A DNA stretch of 64,000 nucleotides from an uncultured Dysgonomonas sp. (GCF_934668725.1 NZ_CAKUOF010000002.1:124001-188000); one strand, 5' to 3'. Positions 9,380 to 20,200 are shown, numbered from the stretch's first letter. The notes: a model not told the origin generated them from the sequence alone. Numbers and translations: made by a program.

Positions 9380-10612
9380 TTACTCATACTTACCCACTGT
9401 CGATTTTCCTAAGCTCACTACCGATGGTATAATGAAGAATAGGCATCCGATCAGGCAGATGGCAATTCCTGCGATAATAAATACATTCGTTATCCCGATA
9501 GCCTCAGCTATAAATCCGGTAGCTAATAGTCCGGGGATCGAAGGAGCCAACATCAAACTGTCGTAAGTTGAAAATGCACGTCCCAGAAGAGATGGATCTA
9601 TTTTGGTTTGGAGTATCACTGTAAAAGCACTGTTCCAGATAGCACCGCCGATGCCACTGATTCCTGTTAGAGCGATGAACCAAATAAGCCCGTTGGCTGG
9701 TAACAGCCCCGATAACAGAGAAGTTAATCCGATAATAATACTAAAAGTACCGATAAGTACAATTTTATTCATCATCTTTATTTTCTTTATCCCGATAAGT
9801 GCTCCTCCTATAAATATACCCACTCCCCACGAAGCTTCAACAATACTCATGTCGTATGTATCTCCCATAAAATGAGTAAGGGTAATAAGCGGAAATAATG
9901 CCGATATCGGAATGATAAAGAATAACATGGCAATATCACACAGTAGTACCCATTTGAGGCCTTGTGTGCCAAATATAGCGTGTAGCCCTTCTTTTATTTC
10001 TCCCAGAATATTGGGTAGTTTATCGGTATCTTTCTTTTCTGGATTGGGAATTACCACAAATAACAATGATGTACAGGCTATGACTGCTCCGATTATATCG
10101 AGAGATAATACATAAGTCATATCCATAATGTTGATAAGTAACGCCGCCAATGCTGGCCCGGCTATATTACTGATAGAGAAAATCATCTGATTAACGCCTG
10201 CTACTCTCATCAACTCCGATTCGGGAGCAAGCAAAGGAACACTGGCTTGCATGGCAGGCGTATGAAATGCACTACCCGCCGAACGTAATATCAGCAGCAG
10301 ATATATTTGCCAGATGGTAACCGAATCGAAGTAAAACATAAGGCACATAACAGCAGTACAAATAGCTATAAAGCTATCGGCACATATCATAGTTAATTTT
10401 CTGTTCCAGCGATCTACAAAAACACCTGTGAATAGTCCGAGAACAAGCTGAGGCAGAAGAGTAGCTATCATGGCATAGGCCAGTACCTCTGCTGATTCGG
10501 TTTTGAGGCTCAGCCAAAAGACAACCGCATAACCAACGATCGAACTGGTGAGGGTCGAGAATAACTGACCACTCCATATTATTGCAAACGTTTTTTTCCA
10601 ATTATTATTCAT
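9380..10612 (-). CDS. MFS transporter, MFS_3/EntS-like exporter
   Basis: 410-residue inner-membrane protein with twelve predicted transmembrane segments. The motif GLFTGVFVDRWNRKLTM between TM2 and TM3 is the MFS motif A (G-x-x-x-D-R-x-x-R-R/K). Similar proteins (MFS_3) export siderophores, macrolides or other small molecules. It is expressed from a promoter about 200 bases upstream with a long leader (10613-10805). Substrate unknown. Confidence 0.87.
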   Translation of the reverse strand: MNNNWKKTFAIIWSGQLFSTLTSSIVGYAVVFWLSLKTESAEVLAYAMIATLLPQLVLGLFTGVFVDRWNRKLTMICADSFIAICTAVMCLMFYFDSVTIWQIYLLLILRSAGSAFHTPAMQASVPLLAPESELMRVAGVNQMIFSISNIAGPALAALLINIMDMTYVLSLDIIGAVIACTSLLFVVIPNPEKKDTDKLPNILGEIKEGLHAIFGTQGLKWVLLCDIAMLFFIIPISALFPLITLTHFMGDTYDMSIVEASWGVGIFIGGALIGIKKIKMMNKIVLIGTFSIIIGLTSLLSGLLPANGLIWFIALTGISGIGGAIWNSAFTVILQTKIDPSLLGRAFSTYDSLMLAPSIPGLLATGFIAEAIGITNVFIIAGIAICLIGCLFFIIPSVVSLGKSTVGKYE

Positions 10613-10810
10613 TGGGAATATTTTATTGACAGCGTACTACTTCTTCATCGGTCGAGAAAGTAAGCCTGAGATTATAAACTAAGAAACGGGATAAAAGTTC
10701 TCCAAAGATTCTCGGAGTAAAAGCGAATTAACAGTATAGTTAAGCTATATAAGTAACATTGTATAGGGACGTGCAATTAGCATTGTAATATCTCTGATTT
10801 TTTTAGACTG

Positions 10811-10818
10811 CAAATGTA
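10811..10818 (-). promoter_or_regulatory. -7 element, probable MFS promoter
   Basis: Reads TACATTTG on the minus strand. It is the only good match between the MFS start and the portal operon. Confidence 0.5.
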
Positions 10819-10903
10819 GCACTTTTTAGTAAAGGTATTTTGATCTTTAAGGTTTTTAATGTTTTATTGATCTGAAAAGAAATAAAAAGCCTGAGAATAA
10901 GAA

Positions 10904-10934
10904 TATCCTCTTTTACCAAAAATAAAAGAGGATA
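10904..10934 (-). terminator. Hairpin after portal operon
   Basis: Twelve-base arms TATCCTCTTTTA / TAAAAGAGGATA, nine bases beyond the stop of the connector gene. The T run after it is weak. Confidence 0.65.
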
Positions 10935-10943
10935 AGTTATATT

Positions 10944-11459
10944 TTACCTTTTAGGAAAATAAAACCCACTATCGAAATGGGTAGATTGCTGATTGCATGT
11001 TGAACAATAATCTTTATCAGGTTTCCAAAGAGGATATTTCTCTTTGTGCGAACAAAGAAAATCGGTTAACAGGCAGACAAAAATTTCGGCATCGTCGCGA
11101 ATCCAGCGGCGGAGTTGAGCCACATCCTTAATGTCTATTCCCTTGCTGTTTTCACTTTCGCGAATGGTTATTCCCTTGTTTACAATAGTTGCCCAGTGAA
11201 AAGGTAGACCTTGATAGATGGCAAAGAATGCTAAAGCGGGAGTAATCTTTACAATGAGATCGCTATTGTATTCATTCAGAGAATTCTGCGAAACTTGAAG
11301 TTGCAATTCACTCATTAATGACTCGCCTAATAAAGGAGCAATATATAACTCTTGGGCAATAGACAGGTAAGGAACAAATTCGCTAAGATCGGTATTTCCT
11401 GTAATTGGAGAATGCAGTTTAAACAACTCCTCGTTTATTAATGTGATAGGTGTATACAT
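10944..11459 (-). CDS. Phage head connector-like protein (DUF6712-like)
   Basis: 171 residues, second gene of the portal operon (26 bases after the portal stop). The N-terminal half is helical (LFKLHSPITGNTDLSEFVPYLSIAQELYIAPLLGES is cut here into short helices) with the 'a-l-a-f-f-a-i-y' helix typical of Bacteroidota phage DUF6712 / gp6-like head-tail connector proteins. The C-terminus carries a CSTC pair and HTH-like Trp/Lys segment (KYPLWKPDKDYCSTC). In tailed phages such proteins form the ring below the portal. No lesion is visible. Family assignment is by pattern and by position next to the portal. Confidence 0.7.
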   Translation of the reverse strand: MYTPITLINEELFKLHSPITGNTDLSEFVPYLSIAQELYIAPLLGESLMSELQLQVSQNSLNEYNSDLIVKITPALAFFAIYQGLPFHWATIVNKGITIRESENSKGIDIKDVAQLRRWIRDDAEIFVCLLTDFLCSHKEKYPLWKPDKDYCSTCNQQSTHFDSGFYFPKR

Positions 11460-11485
11460 CGTTTTATAGTTTTTTGATGAGCAAA

Positions 11486-12634
11486 TCAGATGGCTGAAGA
11501 CTTTTGTTTTGAGGGTTCGTCACTGCTGATTTTACCTTCATACTCTTTTATTTGTGTTATAACTTCCAGTTCTTTTACAGTTAACTTATTATATCCATTG
11601 TTTATTACGAAAATATTCAGTGTATCCAGAATTTTACGACGGAGTTTATGTATGACTGTGTAGTTGTACAAAATAAATGAGTTGATTATCTCACTCGCAT
11701 TGCCACTCAAATTACCCGAACCCGAAATACCTGCAAGAGTAGGGGAGGAGAGTCGGTGAGCCGATATAATTTTCTGGAAAATAACTTCATTGACATTGTT
11801 GTATAAGTCGGCATTGCCACTGGCTGTGAAAGGCGTTACTTCGGGTTTGATATCCTGACTTTCTCCGTATAGAACAACAATTGAATTGGCTCCGTTTGTA
11901 CCCGCAAAAGAAGCAGTCATGTCTTTGTTAAACTGTTGTTTAGCCTCATCACCGGGGTTACTTGGTATGGTGATAATTACCGAAGGAGCAAAGCCATTAT
12001 TTATAGAATTACGATAAAATTTACCTAACAATCCATCTGCCTCTATGTAATTGAGTGCCGAAAAGTAATGAGGTACAGGGTAATAATCTAAACTAGGCTC
12101 GTAATCTTTGTAATAATAGAGATAGGGCACACCCTGCTGTAATTCTTCAGAAGCATATGCTTTTATCTGTGCAGGTGCATATTGTCCACTGGTTTTTCGC
12201 CAATCATTAGACAAGAAAAAATTAAGAGGTGTACCATATTCATTGGTTTCTCCTACACGAATTTTACTGAAATCGGTATGAAATAGGCTGACATTGTTTC
12301 CGTTCTTATTGAGTACAACCTGAAAACAAAAACCGCCGAAAGTCGTATAATCTTTGGCTATCTTCTCTATTAAAGTATCCCAGTCTTCATTTGTATTAGG
12401 CTGCCCCGAGTACAATGTATCATCTATGCCCGAACCGCATATATATGTCACTTTGTTTTCTATGATCGACTTATTTACTGCCGATTCATTATTCAGATCA
12501 ATGATACGTTGAGGCAGATTATTGTCTGTTCCATAATTAATCCATCCCTTCGTGTTTCGAGTAAAAGTAGGGTATGTCGGTACATTTGCAGAAAGATTAA
12601 TAACAGAATATCTCATTTGATTCTTTTTTTCCAT
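11486..12634 (-). CDS. Phage portal protein
   Basis: Forms the dodecameric portal through which DNA enters and leaves the capsid. About 382 residues from ATG 12634. Portal features: N-terminal INYGTDNNLPQRIIDL, ESAVNKSIIENKVTYICGSG, the TTFGGFCFQVV strand, FHTDFSKIRVG wing segment, and the clip/crown part SAHRLSSPTLAGISGSGNLS followed by the long stem helix. An upstream start (12676) is in frame, but the phage regulon motif at 12658-12670 falls inside that extension; all other copies of the motif lie before the start, so 12634 is chosen. Flanked by a host MFS transporter and a host secreted protein, with no terminase next to it. Confidence 0.85.
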   Translation of the reverse strand: MEKKNQMRYSVINLSANVPTYPTFTRNTKGWINYGTDNNLPQRIIDLNNESAVNKSIIENKVTYICGSGIDDTLYSGQPNTNEDWDTLIEKIAKDYTTFGGFCFQVVLNKNGNNVSLFHTDFSKIRVGETNEYGTPLNFFLSNDWRKTSGQYAPAQIKAYASEELQQGVPYLYYYKDYEPSLDYYPVPHYFSALNYIEADGLLGKFYRNSINNGFAPSVIITIPSNPGDEAKQQFNKDMTASFAGTNGANSIVVLYGESQDIKPEVTPFTASGNADLYNNVNEVIFQKIISAHRLSSPTLAGISGSGNLSGNASEIINSFILYNYTVIHKLRRKILDTLNIFVINNGYNKLTVKELEVITQIKEYEGKISSDEPSKQKSSAI

Positions 12635-12657
12635 ACTCAGATCGTTTATATTTTTCA

Positions 12658-12670
12658 GTATAGATAAAAC
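12658..12670 (-). promoter_or_regulatory. Phage-regulon motif, portal operon
   Basis: Reads GTTTTATCTATAC on the minus strand, 23 bases before the chosen portal start. One of six TTTATCTAT sites, one before each dispersed phage operon. Confidence 0.75.
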
Positions 12671-12906
12671 TCTCAAAAGAAGCTTTTCTAATAGCTTTTA
12701 ATAGTGGAGTGCTAGTAGCCAGTTTATTATCTGTTTTGGTGAAAATGTTTTTTTCAAAAAATAATAATTGGAGAAAAACTGAATTGAGATAAGGGTTTGC
12801 CGATTAAAATCTACTGTGGTATTTTTTTACTTTTTTCCGATTAAACTTTTTACTTCAAATAAGTGTTTATAAAACACACATTCTTTATCTTAAAATTATA
12901 CAAACA

Positions 12907-13581
12907 ATGAAAAAAATAGTAGTCGTATTTTTTGTTTCTTTGATTGTGTTTGACCCTGTTCACGCTCAAGTTGGTATTAATACTGAAGACCCACAGGCTA
13001 GTTTAGATGTAAACGGCGATTTAAAGGTTCGAACAGTAGCAGTGGACAATATTTCTTCAAGTATACTGGTTTTGGATGCTAATAATATGGTGCATCAAAA
13101 TACAACTCTTTTGAGTACTAATGCAGCCAGATCTTTTGTTGAAGCAACCGGAGGTTCTTCAATTACTTTGTTGAGTGCCACTTTGTTGTCGGGGTGGAAT
13201 AAAATTCCTTTCTCAAATGAGGAGCTGGATGAACATAACGATTATGATAACACGACCAATTATGAGTTTACAGCTCCACAGGCAGGAGTTTACAGTGTTT
13301 ATGTCCAATTTGAGGTTACGGGTTTAGTTTCAGCCGGAGAGATTGGAGTGGGTATTTTTAAGCGGGCAGCAGGTGCTTCGACTTATACATTGTTAGCGCA
13401 AGAATCGTATGTTACAGTAAGTGTTGCAGGCATTAATGTTTCTCCCCTCACTCGAAAGGTACAAAGACTTGTAAAGCTAGCTTCTGGAGATCATATAGTT
13501 TTTGGAGCCAAAGTTCCTGCACTTACGGTAACTCTTATTGGTGGATCCAAATCGTTTTTTACTATCGAACAAGTGAAATAA
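12907..13581 (+). CDS. Secreted fibre-like protein with C1q/TNF-like domain
   Basis: 224 residues with signal peptide (ending FDPVHAQ) followed by VGINTEDPQASLDVNGDLKV, the short repeat found at the start of many Bacteroidota secreted fibre-like proteins (also in 5287-6044). The C-terminal 140 residues form a jelly-roll pattern: WNKIPFSNEELDEHNDYD, FTAPQAGVYSVYVQFEV, and the last strand KSFFTIEQV, as in C1q-like domains. It is divergent from the phage portal operon (230 bases between starts) but lacks the phage motif. Role probably surface binding or adhesion; inference. Confidence 0.7.
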   Translation: MKKIVVVFFVSLIVFDPVHAQVGINTEDPQASLDVNGDLKVRTVAVDNISSSILVLDANNMVHQNTTLLSTNAARSFVEATGGSSITLLSATLLSGWNKIPFSNEELDEHNDYDNTTNYEFTAPQAGVYSVYVQFEVTGLVSAGEIGVGIFKRAAGASTYTLLAQESYVTVSVAGINVSPLTRKVQRLVKLASGDHIVFGAKVPALTVTLIGGSKSFFTIEQVK

Positions 13582-13674
13582 TTACATACTTCTATATATG
13601 ATAATAATCAATTTTGATATTACCATTCTAAAAAGGATATATTCAATTTATATTTAAAATCTTACTTTTACGAA

Positions 13675-13707
13675 AAACGAGCTACACCTCTGCAAGGTAG
13701 CTCGTTT
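13675..13707. terminator. Bidirectional terminator
   Basis: Arms AAACGAGCTAC / GTAGCTCGTTT between the convergent genes ending at 13581 and 13732. Confidence 0.8.
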
Positions 13708-13731
13708 CTTATTTTTGGGAAGATGGTTATA

Positions 13732-15987
13732 TTATTTGTTGAGGTTTTCGGTAAAATGATCCAACTTGTTCTGTTCACCTGCAAGCCATAATATATCACC
13801 CTCTTGGAGAATAGTATTAGCCGATATATCGGTAATAGATTCACTGTTGCGGTCTATACCTATAATCATGCTATCTGTTTTTTCTCTGATTTGAGAATCT
13901 TTAATGGCCTTTCCAATTAATAAACAACCCTCTTCCAACTCATATTGAGTGAGACTTATCTGATATTGAGTGTCGGTATGTTGTTTTGCTCTTTTCTCTT
14001 CCAGAGAAGTCATAAATGTTTGCAATTCTTCATCTGTTCCCGCAACAATAAGTTTATCAAATGGATAAATATATTCGTTCGGATCGGGAATATTTATTTT
14101 CAGATCACCTCTGATTATACTTACAATATCTACACCTGTCGTTTGTCTGAAATTAAGCTCTGCCAATGTTTTTCCTATTCGTGGCGAATTTTGGGGAACT
14201 TCAATTTCTTCCAGATGGATATTTTTATTTAAAAGGTCGGTCTTCACCTGTTGATTGATGGTGCCTGCTTTGTCTTCGGTAAGCTCCTTGTCATTCAAAT
14301 TCTCAAGAAACTGTTTTTCCATCTTATTGGTTTGTTTTTTAAACCCTTGAAAGAAAGTAATACTTATGGCAATAATTACTGAAGTTACAAGTAAGATTCC
14401 GGTAGCTCTTGGGAATAAGGGGATTAGTACCATAAGGATAAGAGTTACACACAAGGCTATACGCAGTAAATTGAGTGCAATTAAAGCTCCTTTGTTGAAA
14501 TGATTATCTTTCCATAATCTTTCGTGCTCTTCGGTTTTACTATTATTTTTCATGATAGCCTGCATAAATGGACCCATGAGTAGAATAGTTATTATGGCAG
14601 CAGAAACTCGTCCGCCCAGATTGGGGATGTAACTCATTACCGGCCAGTAGAGAAGTTCTCGGCAAATGAAAAAAACAGCCAGTGAAAGGACAAAATAAAT
14701 AGCTATCGTTACAGTAACTTTTTTAAGTAAAACATTCCAGTCGTTTTGTCGGTTGACAGTTTTCCGGCTCGATGAAGAATAGCCTGTAATCAGTTTATTC
14801 CATTTCGGAGGTATTCTTTTTTCTATCGCCTCATATACAGGTGTCGAAACCTTTATAAAGTAGGGAGTCGTAAATGTGGTGATAACCGAAACTGCTACTA
14901 TTATAGGATATATAAAGTTGCTGATAACACCTAATTGCATACCAAGCGTAGCTATGATAAATGAGAATTCACCTATTTGAGCCAAGCTAAATCCTGCCTG
15001 TATAGAAACTTTAAGACCTTCGCCCGAAGCAAGAACTCCCAAAGACGCAAATATTACACGTCCGACCAGAACTACTACGGTAAGAAGTAAGATAGGCAGG
15101 GCATATTCGAGCACCACGCCGGGTATTATCATCATACCTACCGAAACAAAAAATACTGCTCCGAACAAATTTTTAATAGGTTCGATAAGATGCTCTATAT
15201 GTTTCGATTCGACAGTCTCGGCTAGTATTGAACCCATTATGAATGCTCCTAAAGCTGCCGAAAAACCCACAGTGTCAGCAAATAACACCATACCGAGGCA
15301 TAGACCAACGGCTACTATAACCAGAGTTTCGTCGTTGAGGTGCTGCTTTAATTTTTTTAGGAAGGTCGGGATAAGGTAAATACCCACAACAAACCATATC
15401 ATCATGAAGAATACGAGTTTCAGAGAATTTTCAAGTAATCCAGCTTCCTCAGCATTGCCACTTCCTGCTACTGTGGATAATAATACCATCATAAGTATGG
15501 CTGCCAAATCTTCTACTATAAGCATTCCGAATACGATATTGGCAAATTTTTTCTTTTGCAGCTTCATATCGTTAAATGCTTTTATGATGATGGTTGTGGA
15601 TGACATAGAAAGCATTCCACCCAGAAATACACTTTCCATCTGAGTCCATCCCATAAGTTGCCCAATAACATAGCCGATGGCTATCATCGATCCCATATTG
15701 ATAAGGGTGGCTATGGATGCTGTGCCTCCTACATCTATCAGTTTTTTGAAACTGAACTCGAGTCCGAGAGCAAATAAAAGGAAGATTACTCCGATTTCTG
15801 CCCACGTGTTTATATTACCGATATCGGCTACCGATGGAAATAATACAAAGTGTGGACTTATCAAGAAGCCTGCTACAATATAACCTAATACAACAGGCTG
15901 TTTTAAGAGTTTGAATAATATGGTTACAATTCCGGCTGTAATCAGAATAAGAGCCAGATCACTTACTAATGGAGGAAGATGCGACAT
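13732..15987 (-). CDS. CPA2-family cation:proton antiporter with TrkA_C domains
   Basis: 751 residues. Residues 1-390 form the Na+/H+ exchanger domain with about 12 membrane segments; SVADIGNINTWAEIGVIFLLFALGLEFS-type TM2/3 region and the FADTVGFSAALGAFIMG segment resemble Kef/GerN-type proteins. Residues 430-550 add extra membrane segments. The C-terminus carries two TrkA_C-like ligand domains (about 590-660, beginning LEEIEVPQNSPRIGKTLAEL, and 670-750, beginning ISLTQYELEEGCLLIGKA) but no TrkA_N NAD domain. Probably K+/H+ or Na+/H+ exchange, gated by a small ligand. The element TATATTTG at 16040-16047 is its likely promoter. Confidence 0.9.
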   Translation of the reverse strand: MSHLPPLVSDLALILITAGIVTILFKLLKQPVVLGYIVAGFLISPHFVLFPSVADIGNINTWAEIGVIFLLFALGLEFSFKKLIDVGGTASIATLINMGSMIAIGYVIGQLMGWTQMESVFLGGMLSMSSTTIIIKAFNDMKLQKKKFANIVFGMLIVEDLAAILMMVLLSTVAGSGNAEEAGLLENSLKLVFFMMIWFVVGIYLIPTFLKKLKQHLNDETLVIVAVGLCLGMVLFADTVGFSAALGAFIMGSILAETVESKHIEHLIEPIKNLFGAVFFVSVGMMIIPGVVLEYALPILLLTVVVLVGRVIFASLGVLASGEGLKVSIQAGFSLAQIGEFSFIIATLGMQLGVISNFIYPIIVAVSVITTFTTPYFIKVSTPVYEAIEKRIPPKWNKLITGYSSSSRKTVNRQNDWNVLLKKVTVTIAIYFVLSLAVFFICRELLYWPVMSYIPNLGGRVSAAIITILLMGPFMQAIMKNNSKTEEHERLWKDNHFNKGALIALNLLRIALCVTLILMVLIPLFPRATGILLVTSVIIAISITFFQGFKKQTNKMEKQFLENLNDKELTEDKAGTINQQVKTDLLNKNIHLEEIEVPQNSPRIGKTLAELNFRQTTGVDIVSIIRGDLKINIPDPNEYIYPFDKLIVAGTDEELQTFMTSLEEKRAKQHTDTQYQISLTQYELEEGCLLIGKAIKDSQIREKTDSMIIGIDRNSESITDISANTILQEGDILWLAGEQNKLDHFTENLNK

Positions 15988-16039
15988 AGAATTTTTATTT
16001 CTTTTTTATCGTTTATCTAATTGTTAGATGGGTTTTTAG

Positions 16040-16047
16040 CAAATATA
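16040..16047 (-). promoter_or_regulatory. -7 element for antiporter
   Basis: Reads TATATTTG on the minus strand, 53 bases before the antiporter start. Confidence 0.55.
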
Positions 16048-16240
16048 AGGAAAAAAGGGCGAAAATTCATAGATTAACTGACATAAGGTTAAACTAAATA
16101 GGCTGTATGAAGCGAAATGATGTATCAGCAAAATCTATAAAATGTCTTGATTATTAGCTTTTATATATCAAAAATAAAAGCTTTTTTATACTTGAAAAAT
16201 TGATTTATTTTAATGTGTTTTTCTTTTTGAGATAAAAACA

Positions 16241-16277
16241 AAAAGGATTTGGCTTAGATAAAGCCAAATCCTTTTTT
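16241..16277 (-). terminator. Rho-independent terminator of uronate operon
   Basis: Fifteen-base arms AAAAGGATTTGGCTT / AAGCCAAATCCTTTT with loop AGATA, 22 bases after the KduI stop. T run on the minus strand. Confidence 0.88.
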
Positions 16278-16298
16278 CATATTATAGAACAGATTAAG

Positions 16299-17141
16299 TT
16301 ATCGTAACTTATCAGCTGTGAAAGTATCCATATCATCATAAGCCAGATTTTCGCCGCACATAGCCCATATGAATGTGTAGTTACTTGTACCGGCTGCCGA
16401 GTGGATAGACCATGAGGGAGAAATAACCGCCTGCTCGTTAGCCATAAAAATATGACGTGTTTCCTGAGGTTGTCCCATAAAGTGGCACACTGCTTGTTGT
16501 TCGGGTATTTTGAAATAGAAATATGCTTCCATACGACGCGAGTGTGTGTGTGGAGGCATAGTGTTCCATACGCTGCCTTCTTTCAGTTCGGTCATACCCA
16601 TTTGTAATTGACAACAAGGTACAATTTCGCTTAATATAATTTGGTTGAGCAAACGTTCGTTTGAAGTAGCAGGTGCTCCTAAATCTCTGGTACGGCGCAT
16701 TTCGGATGTAATGGCTGTTGTAGGATATGCCTTATGTGCAGGAGATGATGCAAAGTAAAATTTAGCGGGTTTATTGCTGTCTTTATTCTTGAAGACCACT
16801 TCTTTAGATCCTCGACCTACATAAACAGCATCTTTAAAGCCCAGTTGATATTCAGTACCATCTACTGTAACCGATCCTTCGCCTTCGATGCAAATAATGC
16901 CCAGCTCGCGGCGCTCGCAAAAATATTCTGAACGGATCAAATCGACAGTTTCAAGTTTCAATGCTTCTTTTACAGGTAGAGCACCACCGATAATTAAGCG
17001 GTCGTTGTGAGTATAAGTCATTAATACCGAATCGGCATCAAATAGTTTTTCAACCAGAAACTCTTTACGCAGCTGCGTTGTATCATATTTTTTGACATCA
17101 TCAGGATGCGTTCCCCAACGTTCTTCTATACTTGTTTTCAT
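16299..17141 (-). CDS. kduI: 5-keto-4-deoxyuronate isomerase
   Basis: Cytoplasmic zinc enzyme that converts 5-keto-4-deoxyuronate (4-deoxy-L-threo-5-hexosulose uronate) to 3-deoxy-D-glycero-2,5-hexodiulosonate in breakdown of unsaturated uronic acids. 280 residues, normal length. The cupin metal site is visible: MPPHTHSRRMEAYFYF (about residues 195-210; two His and Glu) and SIHSAAGTSNY (about 245), which provides the last His. It is the last gene of the operon that starts at 23260 and receives the unsaturated uronate made by the GH88 enzyme encoded upstream. The 136-base gap before it has no clear terminator. Confidence 0.95.
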   Translation of the reverse strand: MKTSIEERWGTHPDDVKKYDTTQLRKEFLVEKLFDADSVLMTYTHNDRLIIGGALPVKEALKLETVDLIRSEYFCERRELGIICIEGEGSVTVDGTEYQLGFKDAVYVGRGSKEVVFKNKDSNKPAKFYFASSPAHKAYPTTAITSEMRRTRDLGAPATSNERLLNQIILSEIVPCCQLQMGMTELKEGSVWNTMPPHTHSRRMEAYFYFKIPEQQAVCHFMGQPQETRHIFMANEQAVISPSWSIHSAAGTSNYTFIWAMCGENLAYDDMDTFTADKLR

Positions 17142-17265
17142 TTCAATTAATTAATAAGTTAATAAAATATGCTCTTTTTCTCAGCTAAGATAGCAAAAAA
17201 TAGATTGTTTATGTATCTCTACTTTGCAAAATGATAAATTTATATACTTTGAAAGAGCATTAAAC

Positions 17266-17278
17266 AGGTCTGAGGCCT
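17266..17278. repeat. Short AGGTC/GGCCT palindrome
   Basis: AGGTCTGAGGCCT, overlapping the last base of the GH2 stop codon. An imperfect member of the AGGTCT-n-AGACCT palindromes also seen at 3074, 5139, 27941 and 32614. Confidence 0.4.
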
Positions 17279-20200
17279 CAATATTTTAGCCCTGTTTTCG
17301 AAGCAGCATCTTTTAGGCTTGATACAGGAATCAGCGTGAATGACCAATTGTACTCTTCATCCGAGTAAATCGTAGCTTCGGGTATCGGGCGTGCTCCCCA
17401 ACTGTCATAACCTCCTACACCTTGTTGTTTAAAGTCTACACAAATTTCAACAAAATCACGAGGTGTAATGTCATTGATATGCGTATGTTTAGGCAGAATG
17501 TTGCGAGCTTTTTTCAGATCCTTGTTAGCGATCTCTTCCGGCGAGAAGTTGTTCCATTGATAGTCGGCATCGGCTTCCTCCGAATCAAAATCTTCGACTG
17601 AATTTCTCAGTGCATTGAATCCGATTGTGTTTTCTGCCTGAATCAATAAGCCTTTTCCATTGTTCTGAGTGGCAGTCAGCCAACGGGTATCAATATGATG
17701 ACCGTTTTCTTGTGGACGTACATACGGATAATATAAATCTTCGGCTTTAGCCTTGTATTGTCCAACCATAGTCCCCATAAAGCGGTCGATATAGTTCTCC
17801 TCAGGTCCACGTCCGAAATATTCGATATTGTCCATTCCCGCAGGTACTCTGAAACGCACACCTATGCGTGGTACTTCCAGTACATTGCTTTTAGCCTTAG
17901 CCTCAGCTTTAGCTTTAGGAGTATAGGTTGCCATTAATTCGGCTTCCGATTTATCGATGCTTGCTTCTTTTGCGCCTTTGAGAGCTGTGAAGCGGGATGA
18001 AATATTAACTACACCCGACGGGTAAATTTTATAATTGATAATATAATGATTGCCTGCCGCCAATAGATAATCGACACTTAGTAAAACATTATCCCCATCT
18101 TTGGTTATCTTATGATCTACGATGTTGAAATCTTTGCTCGATTGCTTCCAAATTTGTAGTCGACTAGGTGCCCTGTTTCCATAATCATTGTCATTGGGAG
18201 CTCTCCAGAAGTTAGGCTGAATACCAAACCCGTCTTTGAAAAATTCTTCACCATCAACACTGTATGAAGTCACTAGACCTTTTGATGTATCCAACGTAAA
18301 ATTCACTTTAGAGGACGATACGGTAATAACTCCATTTTGATCTGTGATGTTCAAAGCTGGAGCATTTGGAGCTTTATACTCTTTCTTTTCGGCTGTAACC
18401 GGCAATTGGAACTGATCGTAAGCCACTATATAATTGGCCGGAACAAGCGGAGTAGCCTCTTTACTTGTCACCTCGAAGTTCACAAAATACTCTGCACCTG
18501 TTTCGGGTTTCAACCCTGCAACAGGAATGGTTACCGTAGTGGATTCCTGAGGAGCAAGCGATACAGGAAGAACGGCTTCTTTTATCAAAGTTCCGTTTTT
18601 ATAAATTCTGTATTTAATCTGATATTTAGAAAGGTCAGAGAAATAAAACCTATTGGTAATTTTTACGATTCCTTTATCTAAATCTACCGCCTCAAAACCT
18701 ATATTCTGAAGGTTGTATTTTATCTCAGCCATTGCAGGGTGGGGGCGTTGGTCGGGACCTATCAAGCCATCTGCCACGAAATTTCCGTCCGAAGGCATAT
18801 TTGTGCCGTAATCGCCGCCATAAGTCCAATAAGGTTTTCCGTCTTTGTCATAAGCCAGCAAAGCATGGTCTATCCATTCCCATATATATCCGCCTTGCAG
18901 ATGAGGGTATTTGTAGATGGCATTCCATTGCCCGTGAAAGTCTCCGGTCGAATTACCCATGGCATGAGCATATTCGGAGGGAACTATAGGACGATCGCTG
19001 CCTTCTTTACCAATTTCTTCCAACCATGCAGCCGAGGGGTATTGAGGTACATACATATCGGTGTTCCATTCCCACAATGCACGTTCGTAGCATACAGGAC
19101 GGTTCATCAAATTTTTGTCCTTTTCTTTCAGCCACAAATAAGTCTGGTAGAAATTATATCCGTTTCCGGCTTCATTTCCTAACGACCAAATGGTTACCGA
19201 TGGGTAATTCTTGTTTCGTTCGAACATATTTTCGGTTCTGTACAAGTGGTTCGCCAGCCAATCGGGATTGTTACCTAACGATTTACCTTTGCTCAGACTA
19301 TAATACATACCGTGCGATTCGATGTTGGCCTCATCATACACATACAAACCATACTCATCGCACATTTCGTAAAATTTGCGGTCTTGCGGGTAATGGCTCA
19401 AACGAACTGTATTGATATTATTCTTTTTCATCAGTTCGAAGTTACGTCGCATTTCTTCAGGGGTTACATAATGCCCTGTATATTGGCTTACTTCGTGAAT
19501 GTTGGTTCCTTTTAGCTTTATCGGTTGTCCGTTTACATAAAAAAGAGTTTGTTTACGACCGTTTATAATATGATCGCTTTCTTTTATTTCTATTTTACGG
19601 AATCCTACGTGAAAAGGTACAACTTCGGTAGTTTCAGCTCCCTTTTGTATGGTCATAACCAATTTGTACAAATTGGGATGTTCCGAAGTCCATGTAGCCA
19701 CATTATCCAAAACGGCATCAAAATCAACAGTTTTGCTACTGTTGGCATCTATACTGAGCGCACTTGACGAACTTGCTACCGTTTTGCCTTTAGCATCGAT
19801 CAATTCATAACCTACATTTACGGCTGATGATGATGAGTTTGTATTCTTAACATCAATCCCCAGTTTAAATATTCCGTTTTTATAATGATCATCTAATGTA
19901 GATATTACCCGGAAGTCATTTATGGCAGTTTTGGGTTGTGACCATAAGAATACATCTCTTTCGATGCCGCTGATACGCCAAAAGTCCTGACATTCGAGAT
20001 AAGATCCAGTACTCCATCTGAATATCTTTATAGCTAAAGAGTTCTTCCCCGGTTGTACATACTTGTTCAACAGAAATTCGGCAGGATTCTTAGAATCTTC
20101 ACTGTAGCCCACTTCTTTTCCGTTTACATATACATAAACACCCGATTTTGCTCCTGCAATATGCAAGTAAATATTGCGGTTCATCCAATCGGCCGGAATA

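Larger units (their letters stand above)
10613..10943. other. Intergenic region: MFS leader and phage-operon terminator
   Basis: On the minus strand a TACATTTG element (10811-10818) would give a leader of about 190 nt before the MFS gene. The leader holds a possible 11-codon reading frame (ATGCTAATTGC..., from about 10779) and a short CTCC...GGAG hairpin near 10700-10717. To its right is the hairpin at 10904-10934 that ends the portal operon. No known riboswitch class is recognised. Confidence 0.4.
15988..16298. other. Intergenic region, promoter plus terminator only
   Basis: Very AT-rich. It holds the antiporter promoter (16040-16047) and the KduI terminator (16241-16277). I see nothing else. 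Confidence 0.5.
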
